NCBI RefSeq assembly: GCF_904849725.1
Contig: NC_058523.1
Span: 112,780,189-112,844,188, forward strand
Direction: 5' to 3'
DNA from: Hordeum vulgare subsp. vulgare
Taxonomy: Eukaryota > Streptophyta > Magnoliopsida > Poales > Poaceae
Length of the DNA stretch: 64,000 bases
Under the pieces are notes generated by a model that saw only the letters and a list, made by a program, of their open reading frames with translations, searched no databases and had not been told where the DNA came from. Positions within the stretch are counted from its first letter, which is position 1, and each line of letters begins with the position of its first letter. Shown piece by piece: positions 57,060 to 64,000 of the stretch. Made by a program: the position numbers and the translations under genes.

Positions 57060-57788
57060 GAGGCTTTCATGGAACCTGAGTGGATTCAAGCCATGCAAGA
57101 TGAACTTCTTCAGTTCAAGCTGAATGACGTGTGGGAGCTCGTCAAACGACCAGATCCTCGCAAGCACAAGATCATCGGCACCAAGTGGATTTTCCAAAAC
57201 AATTAAGATGAGGATGGTCAAGTGGTGAGGAATAAGGCACAACTTGTAGCCCAAGGCTACACACAAGTTCAAGGAATTGATTTCGATGAAACTTTTGCAC
57301 CTGTTGCTAGACTTGAAGCTATTCGAATTCTACTTGCTTATGCTAATCATCATAACATTACTATATATCAAATGGATGTGAAAATTGCATTCCTCAATAG
57401 TAAGCTTGAGGAAGAAGCATATGTTGCTCAGCCCCCAGGTTTTGAGGATCCGAAGAATCCAGACAATGTCTTCAGACTCAAAAAGGCACTCTATGGCCTC
57501 AAGGAAGCCCCTCGGGCGTGGTATGATACGTTGAAGGAATTCCTCATGAAGAAAGGCTTCAAACCTGGTTCAGTCGATCCAACTCTTTTCACAAAATCCT
57601 ATGAAACTGAACTATTTGTGTGCCAAATATATGTCGATGACATTATATTTGGTTGTACTGACAAACGTTACAGTGATGAATTTGCTTACATGATGAGTGA
57701 AGAATATCAGATGTCTATGATGGGGGAGCTGAAATTCTTCTTAGGACTTCAAATTCGTCAACAACGCAATGGCATCTTCATATCATAG
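57060..57788 (+). pseudogene. Element G reverse transcriptase
   Basis: Copia RVT_2 motifs run in order: MEPEWIQAMQDEL, VWELVKRPDP, KWIFQ, then after a stop at about 57205 [52 protein letters not shown] and the active site YVDDIIFG. The conserved D in QMDVK and both D residues of YVDD are present. The frame ends at TAG 57786-57788, then resumes in the same frame as RNase H. Confidence 0.9.
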
Positions 57789-58583
57789 GAGAAATACCTC
57801 AAGGATGTTCTGAGGAAATTCGACATGCATGAATGCAAAGGCGCGAAGACTCCCATGCCTACCGACAACCACCTCTGCACTGACGAAAATGGTAAAGATT
57901 TCGATCAGCAGGTATATCGCTCGATGATTGGCTCCTTATTGTATTCATGTGCATCTAGGCCAGATATAATGCTTAGTGTTTGCATGTGTGCTCGTTTTCA
58001 AGCAAAACCGAAGGAATCACACCATAAGGCTGTGAAGCATATTCTTCGATACTTAGCTCACACACCAACACTAGGATTATGGTACCCCAAGGGCTCAAAT
58101 CTTCATCTCGTGGGATACTCTGATTATGACTATGCTGGTGACCGTGTGGATCGCAAGTCAACTTCTGGCACTTGTCATTTCCTTGGAAGATCATTAGTCT
58201 GTTGGTCCTCAAAGAAGCAGAACTGTGTTTCTCTCTCCATTATCGAAGCTGAGTACATTGCTGCTGGATCCTGCTGTGCTCAATTGCTATGGATGAAGCA
58301 AACCCTCAAGGACTACGACATCAACATGAAGAATGTGCCTCTCTACTGCGACAATGAGAGTGCAATCAAGGTTCCATACAACCCAGTAAAACACTCGAAG
58401 ACCAAGCACATCCAGATTCGTCATCATTTTCTTTGGGACCATGTCCTCAAGGGCAATATCATCATCGACCATGTGAACACTGACGATCAACTAACAGATA
58501 TTTTCACTAAGTCCTTGGATGAGAAAAGGTTTTGCAAGTTGAGGTGTGAGCTAAATATATTAGAATCTTCAAATGTTTTGTGA
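57789..58583 (+). pseudogene. Element G RNase H
   Basis: In frame with reverse transcriptase after one stop: EKYLKDVLRKFDMHECKGAK, YRSMIGSLLYSCASRPDI, LVGYSDYDYAGDRVDRKSTS (aspartates usually in SDADWAG; here SDYDYAG), VSLSIIEAEYIAAG, CDNESAIKV, TKHIQIRHHFLWDHV and DIFTKSLDEKRF, ending at TGA 58583. This is the complete Copia RNase H order and the end of pol. Confidence 0.9.
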
Positions 58584-59886
58584 AAACATGCACACATCCT
58601 AACACTTAAGCAAAATTGTTGACTTAGATGTGCAACACACGAAGAATCGATTTTCATCAATCAATGAAGAATATCACTCTTAGTGTGAGGAAATTAACGA
58701 AGAATTTGATTCTCAGGGCCCTATGACAATTGTAAGTGGCGCCTAAAATCATCATTCTTATACGGTGGGTCACGCCACCACCCAACTTTGAAAACCTTCA
58801 AGCTGCTTCTTCTTCTTCAAAGTTGAAATTCATCAACCTGACGCTTTGTCGCAAAATCCTCAAGTTTTTCAAAATCTTCAAAACACTTAATGATTTTCAT
58901 TTGCCTAGATATATATATATAGACTGAGATTTCAAAGTCCTCAACAGCATTCACTTATAGTTATTTCTTCAATTTGATATTTCATCTAAGTGAATGTGAT
59001 TGGACCCGACTCCCCTCTATCCTATACTCAACCCAGTCTATTCAATTCTTCATATGCGTTCTACTTGAAACTTGTTCCAAATCCTCAGTGTGTCCTTGTT
59101 AAGTGAGAATTTTGCAACTAAATCCTCAAATCTTCAAAAATGAATTTTATATTGTTACACAGTGACTGAACCCCACTTCCCACGATCATATAAGCATGAT
59201 CTCCACCACCTTAATCTCAGGCTCCACACGTCGTGCGGAGACGAACAAGCAAGGGTAGATCCGTCCTAAAAATACGCTCGAACAGTTTTCCACCTCAGCT
59301 ATAAATAGGTCCTTACCCCCTCAGTTAAAACCCTTCGTCCTCTCTTCATCTCTCCACTCGAGCTCAAACCGCTCGTCGCGGGTGAGGAACAACTTCACTG
59401 CCTCAACCTCGCCGTCACCGAAATCACGCCGGAAGCGGAACATCTTCCTCCGCCACCGCCGTAGCTGTCTTCTGTCGCCAAGTTAGGGTGCAGCAGACTT
59501 GAACCGAAGAGCTTCTCACTGTTACTGCCTCTGTTCTTCGTGTTCGTCACACATGGTAATTAAAATCTTATTTTACTGCCCCTTTTGATCTACTATTTCA
59601 CCTTAGATTCAAAAAATGTGTTTTTCCTCAGTGTCTGTCAGCTTCACACACTCAATTCCTCAAGCACATGGTGAATTTCACTAAGACACTAAAATTCTTC
59701 ATGTGATTCCGCAATTGTGTAAATTCTCGAATCTGCACAACTCTGGAACCCAAGATCAGAATGATTAGTCAAATTCCTCAACCCAATGGTCAAATTCCTA
59801 AACTTCTAAATTTCAATTCTTGACATCTGAGAACGCATATGACCTCTTCAAATTCCTCGCACCCATACTCTATTCACAGGTACAAA
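58584..59886 (+). promoter_or_regulatory. Region between pol and third ORF of G, with promoter-like elements
   Basis: 1.3 kb without protein similarity. It has an AT run at 58909-58920, a TATA box at 59300-59307 (AGCTATAAATAGGTCC), a CT-rich leader (59330-59360), a donor-like ATG|GTAATT at 59553-59561 and an acceptor-like TTCACAG ending at 59879, seven bases before ATG 59887. It looks like an internal promoter plus leader plus intron upstream of the third ORF. No transcript evidence exists here. Confidence 0.5.
59300..59307 (+). promoter_or_regulatory. Internal TATA box upstream of third ORF of G
   Basis: CTATAAATAGG is as strong a match as the TATA box of the G LTR at 48459. It lies 717 bp after the pol stop and 587 bp before the third ORF start. 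Confidence 0.55.
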
Positions 59887-61487
59887 ATGTCAGTTGATGA
59901 ATCTCTAGGTTCTCATCAACTTAACTCATTTGCATTGTTCCTCGAAGAAACTTTGCCAGGGTCATTAGAATCTTCAAGAGTGTAAATTCCTCAGCAAAAG
60001 CATGAGTTGAAAAAAATGGAAGATGACAAAAAGCAAAAGGGTGGAAAGAAACTTGAAAAGAACACTAAAGTTGATATCCCTGAGGACATATACGCTGATT
60101 ACTGCATGCCAGATGAGGAAATGTATGCCAAAGAACCCATGCCGAAGCACAAAATAAGGCTTCAGAAAATAGAACGCAGGTGACCAAGGATTGGAAGGAA
60201 TATCCCTATGTCACTCTAAAGTATGCGAATAAATTTGCCCTCAAGCCACCTTGCAAGAGGCCTTCTCTTGGTAATCAACAGGTTGCACATCCCTCAAGCG
60301 TCAAAACAGTAGAGGATTACCCTCAGGAGAAAGACAAACACTTGTCTAAACTTCAAAGGAAAGCAGAAGCTGTAGTGAGGAAATTCAATGAGGAATCTGG
60401 TGCTACCACTGCCGCCACCTCCTTTGCTGTTGAAGCTTCTGGTACGGCTATTTATCAAATGAAGGTTGTGCCAAAGAAACCAAAGGCCTCAGTGCCTAAA
60501 GAGAAATTGCTTCAGAAGGCTGCAGCAGCACCGAAACCATCAACAACACTACAGGCCTCAAAGCTTGAACAAAACCAAATAGTCAAGCATCAGCCTGCTC
60601 ATTCTAGCTCCTCTGTGCCATCTGCCACGAGCTCTGCGACAAAGTCTTCACCAACACTTTTGAAGACTAAAATGATTGCTAGAAGAGGCATCAGGCCCAA
60701 CCCAAGCAAAGTCATCAACATCCCTTCTGCATCAGAAGGGAGTGAGGAATACGATGATGAAACTCTTCAAGCTATAATCAGAAACAAGCAAGAACGAGTT
60801 GCACAAGCCTCAACCAGCTCTATTCCTCTTGCCATGGACCCCAAGGTTCTGCTGGATTTCATCAATGTCTGGTATGACGACCCAAACACTCCCATTAATG
60901 ATTTGAAGCTTCCTCCTGGTCTCAGCCACATGGTTGCCACATTCATCAATGAGGCCAAATGGAAAGAGCAGGAAGCCAAGCAAGCAAAGGCTGCAAAAAT
61001 GAAGAAGGAGAAATTCCTCAGGTAGAATCTCCTCAATCTAACTCCTGAAGCTCTTGTGTCCACCCAGGCTGAACTGAAGACATTGACCGACAGGTACACG
61101 AACCTATCTGATTTTTAAAGTCTCAAGGTGAATTTCATCAAGTTTGCAACTGATGCAATTGATGAATACAACAAGAAGGCTGCTCCTCTTGTGAAACAAA
61201 AGCTGCCTGAGTCCATCTATTCGGTTCAGCTGACCGAAGAAAATGAAGCTGATGAACCTATTTCTGAGGAAATGCCTCAACATACTCTAGCTGATGAAAA
61301 TGCTCCAGCTGAAGAAAATGCTTCAGCTGAGGAAACTGCCAGGACTGAAACTGCATCAGCTCCTGAAGAAAGAATTCCTTCACCTCAACCCTCAAAGGTG
61401 AAGAAGATGGTTCCGTCTGCATCAGACGTGAAGAAGACCAAGGTTGTTGAAAAGGAAGCAAAGAAACGAAAAGCTTCAATGACCTGA
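59887..61487 (+). pseudogene. Third ORF of G, N-terminal part
   Basis: Opens MSVDESLGSHQLNSF, with a stop near 59985, then a lysine-rich segment (KKQKGGKKLEKN) ending at about 60180 by frameshift. The 60180-61025 frame continues (TKDWKEYPYVTLKYANKFAL), with long alanine/serine/lysine stretches and a charged helical end (NEAKWKEQEAKQAKAAKMKK). The 61128-61487 frame is acidic with repeated AEENA units. No enzymatic motif. SIRE-type elements carry an extra ORF here, often called env-like, but I see no signal peptide or membrane segment. Confidence 0.6.
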
Positions 61488-61544
61488 GAATCATCAGAGA
61501 CCAAGCACCCAAAGGTCACTCCGACAGAGTCTTCAACTGCCCTA

Positions 61545-63500
61545 GTGGATGCTACGCCTCTAAATATAGCTCCATCCTATGCACTTGTTCCCTTCGGAAT
61601 TTACTATGTCATTCCTGAAGAAGGTGAGGAAATGAAAGATGTTGAATCTGAAGAAACCATGGATGAGGAAATACAAATAGATGATATTCCTCAGTCCTCC
61701 ATTCCTCAAAAGACATCTGATGATATTGATTGCACCACTCCAGTTTTCCGTGATGACTTCTGGGAAGATACAACCCAAGTCCCTCCTACTCCTGCTGCAA
61801 CAGAAATCCTCACAGGGTCTGATGGGAAGCCGTCTGTGATGAATCTGCTCAAGGATCAGCTGCATCAGCTGATGATTTTGCCTCCTCCACCAAGCAAATT
61901 CCTCACTCTGAGGAAAATCCTCAAGCTGAAGAAAATCCTTGACATGAGGAAAAAGGCCAACATGAAGAAAATGCTCCTGCACCAAACACCAAAACTGCTA
62001 TTGTTGTGGTCAACCCAGAAACAGCAATGATAGTAGCTCCTATTCAAAAACAGCAGCATAATCTTCAACCGCAGCAAAATCAGCCTTTGTCAAGGAGGCC
62101 AAGGTTTCAAAAACAAGCTTTTTTATGAATAATGGATGTACTTCATAGGCGCAAACCATATGATAAGCTTCGCATCAGGCATCACAAATTCTGGACGACG
62201 ACTCATCTCAACTACTATGCCTCTGTGCTCTGCGGGAGGAACAAAATATTTCAGCACAAGCATATTCCTCATGTTGACATGGAAGAAATTCCTTGCTTCA
62301 TTCCAGTCGTCAGTGTTCTTCATGAAGCTAGACAGCTACCTCTCTGCACTGACATAGGTGACTGGAACAGCGACATCATTCTTCAGTTCTACGCTACTTT
62401 GCATATCTCTGGAGACCCGAAGGATGTCCACACTTGGGTGCTGGACTGGATGACTCAGCACACGCATTACAAAGCACCAGCCACTGAATTGCTTTGTGCG
62501 CTTCCTGTCTCAATTCCCTCAGAAAATTTCATGTTAATGTATGATGAACGGGAGTTGCCCAACAAACTGATGGAAGTCCTCATGAAGCCTTTGGCCAAGG
62601 ATCAATCTCCAAGAACTACCTTTCTGGTTTAAACTTGAAGTATGAACCACGAACCGTCTACAGGATCCAGTGCAATGTCATCGCTCCAATCAAAGGCCAT
62701 GATGATGAAGAAGATGTCGTAGGCATCACGAAGAATATCCTCCTCAACATCATCCATGGCATACTAATAAAGCTTCATGACTTCTTCCTAAGGACTTTGG
62801 CTGATAATGCTATGTATCCCTTCGACATGTAGATTCATGCTCCTTGGATCATGAGATTCATCATAAACAGGTCAGGCATCAACTACCTTGCTGATGTTCC
62901 TAACCACATAGGGTATCTGCCGCCTGTCAGAGTCATCAAGAAGACATTTGAGCTAGTTGAAGGCAAAGGAAAATCTGTCATTGATGAAGGAAAATGGCCC
63001 CTTGATGGCCAGTTCCATGAAGCAGAATCATATTCTTCATATAATGACACTGCTACCCAAGATCCACCAAGCCCTGTTGCCCCAAGAGTGATGAATAACA
63101 GAGAGCTACTCCTCAGTCTTCATCAGAAGGTCGATCACAATCACAAATGGGTAAAACGTCAATTCAATGCCATTGTGAAAACCCTCAACGAGACTGAGAA
63201 TGCAGTGAAGAAAAATCACTATTATCTTCATGAGCTGTTTGATCGTATCGTACCTGGGCCACCTTGGCTCATGTGAAGACTCAAGAAGAACTTGATGAAT
63301 TGGAGTTTAGTCAGGACTTTGACTGGTCGTGATCTCCCAAGAAGAAATTCAAGCCAATTCCAGCTCCTGACCTTGAGGACAGTTCTTTTTCTTCATTCCA
63401 CACTGCAGAGTCTGATGAAGAACCAGAAGACACTGCTACTGGACCAAGGAAGAAGCCTGTAGCCAAGAATCCTCACGCCTCTTCATCAGCCAAGAAGTGA
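61545..63500 (+). pseudogene. Third ORF of G, C-terminal part with transposon-protein-like domain
   Basis: Frames at 61545-62030, 62132-62632, 62635-62832 and 62851-63276 continue the protein. The 62132 frame has a conserved-looking globular block (KFWTTTHLNYYASVLCGRN, FYATLHISGD, HTWVLDWMTQ) that recalls the putative plant transposon protein domain. The next holds TFELVEGKGKS and a C-terminal helical region (LLLSLHQKVDHNHKWVKRQF). The last frame ends with SSSAKK and TGA at about 63500. Function unknown; stops and frameshifts show a decayed copy. Confidence 0.6.
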
Positions 63501-64000
63501 AAGTCTTCATGGGGCGTTAGTCCTTAGTTTTGTCCATTTTCGTCACTTGATGATAAAGGGGGAGAAACCTGAGTTATTCTTCATGCGGGATATATTTTGG
63601 GGCTTATGAACTTTATTGAGTTACAAACTCTTGGTTCTTCTAAAGTGTTTTATGTAATGAGTTGTAACTAAAGCTCGATGGTACTCTTATGCTTTTGAAC
63701 GTTTTTTTTCGCATGCTTATTCCTCAAAATATTAATGCACGGATGCTAAAATTCGTAAGATACCATTTGTCATCATGCATTCTCAAATTCCTCATTTTTA
63801 AATGTCAAATGTATGCATGATTTACAAGATATAGGGGGAGATCTCCATGATATAAATCATTAGTGTGCATCTCGTGTGAATAGCAATTTCCTCAAAATAT
63901 GCACATCTTCAGGGGAGTCTCTCAGTATCTTGATTTCAAATTCCTCAAACTAAGTATTTACACTTCATATTTTTGACCCCATCGAAAACTTAACCTAATT
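63501..64000 (+). other. 3' noncoding region of element G, purine tracts
   Basis: No ORF. AAAGGGGGAGAAA near 63556 and ATAGGGGGAGAT near 63831 are candidate polypurine tracts. The 3' LTR start (TGTAAGTCC) does not appear before the window ends, so it lies beyond 64000 or is lost. Confidence 0.65.

Larger units (their letters stand above)
47889..64000 (+). mobile_element. SIRE/Maximus-type Copia retrotransposon G (right end outside window)
   Basis: It starts TGTAAGTCCATC and has a 1.4-kb LTR, an initiator-Met primer site, a Copia-order polyprotein (gag, protease, integrase, reverse transcriptase, RNase H) and a long third ORF region. Purine-rich AAAGGGGGAGAAA (63556) and ATAGGGGGAGAT (63831) follow, as in SIRE elements. 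The 3' LTR is not reached. The RNase H text (GRSLVCWSSKKQN, EAEYIAAGSCCAQLLWMKQ) and the extra 3' ORF fit the SIRE/Maximus lineage. Stops and frameshifts occur in every domain. Confidence 0.9.

Noticed and set aside
61128..61487. Repeated AEENA-type units as a CRISPR-like or regulatory repeat
   Set aside because: Short imperfect coding repeats within the acidic part of the third ORF of G; not regularly spaced at DNA level.
58584..63500. Third ORF of G as a viral-type envelope protein
   Set aside because: I see no signal peptide, transmembrane segment or fusion-type motif in any frame; the env-like label is only by position.

Overview
The window is intergenic DNA from a large grass genome, most likely Triticeae (wheat, barley or Aegilops). 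I see no ordinary host gene. Almost every base can be assigned to a transposable element, and most of these are nested. The Triticeae inference rests on long Athila-like Gypsy LTRs that start TGATACRTCTCC, a SIRE/Maximus-type Copia element, two grass L1-type LINEs and a LARD-like element with LTRs of about 4 kb. Family names come from recall of repeat families and are tentative. Boundaries marked by target-site duplications (TSDs) are read directly from the sequence.

Layout, left to right. (1) 1-2631 is the 3' end of a plus-strand Gypsy element (F): an antisense coiled-coil ORF, a purine-rich tract and the 3' LTR. (2) 2632-4830 is a broken plus-strand LINE (LINE-1). F cuts it inside reverse transcriptase, and the next element cuts it after RNase H. 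(3) 4831-23719 is an Athila-like gag-protease Gypsy unit arranged LTR / internal A / LTR / internal B. The first LTR is split by a nearly full-length minus-strand LINE (LINE-2, 6288-13394) with a perfect 17-bp TSD. (4) Internal B ends at 23719 against the 3' LTR of a minus-strand Gypsy element (C). The LTR of C is itself split by element D (23792-44504, TSD AGGAG). (5) D is a plus-strand Athila-like element with gag-protease and a separate downstream Athila-type ORF. Its 3' half holds LARD-like element E (30420-41771, minus strand, TSD GGTAT). (6) C resumes at 44505-47888. (7) 47889-64000 is a plus-strand SIRE-type Copia element (G) with a third ORF after pol. Its gag is split by a 3.3-kb solo LTR (H, 50406-53720, TSD ACTCA). 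The right end of G lies outside the window.

The insertion order can be read off: LINE-1, then A/B, then C, then D, then E. F also interrupts LINE-1, G also interrupts C, H interrupts G, and LINE-2 interrupts the A LTR. All coding regions I could check carry stops or frameshifts, so nothing here looks autonomous today. The gag-protease families A/B and D show no reverse transcriptase or integrase where seen whole, so they would have depended on enzymes from other elements.

The most interesting signal is shared by two unrelated elements, D and G. In each, an extra ORF downstream of the main polyprotein follows a block that looks like its own transcription unit: a promoter or LTR-like leader, a plausible GT...AG intron, then an ATG within about 10 bases of the acceptor. 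Other points are a LARD whose LTR holds tRNA-like A-box/B-box pairs, a noncoding 3' module shared by different Gypsy families, and a terminal LTR stem whose arms changed together.
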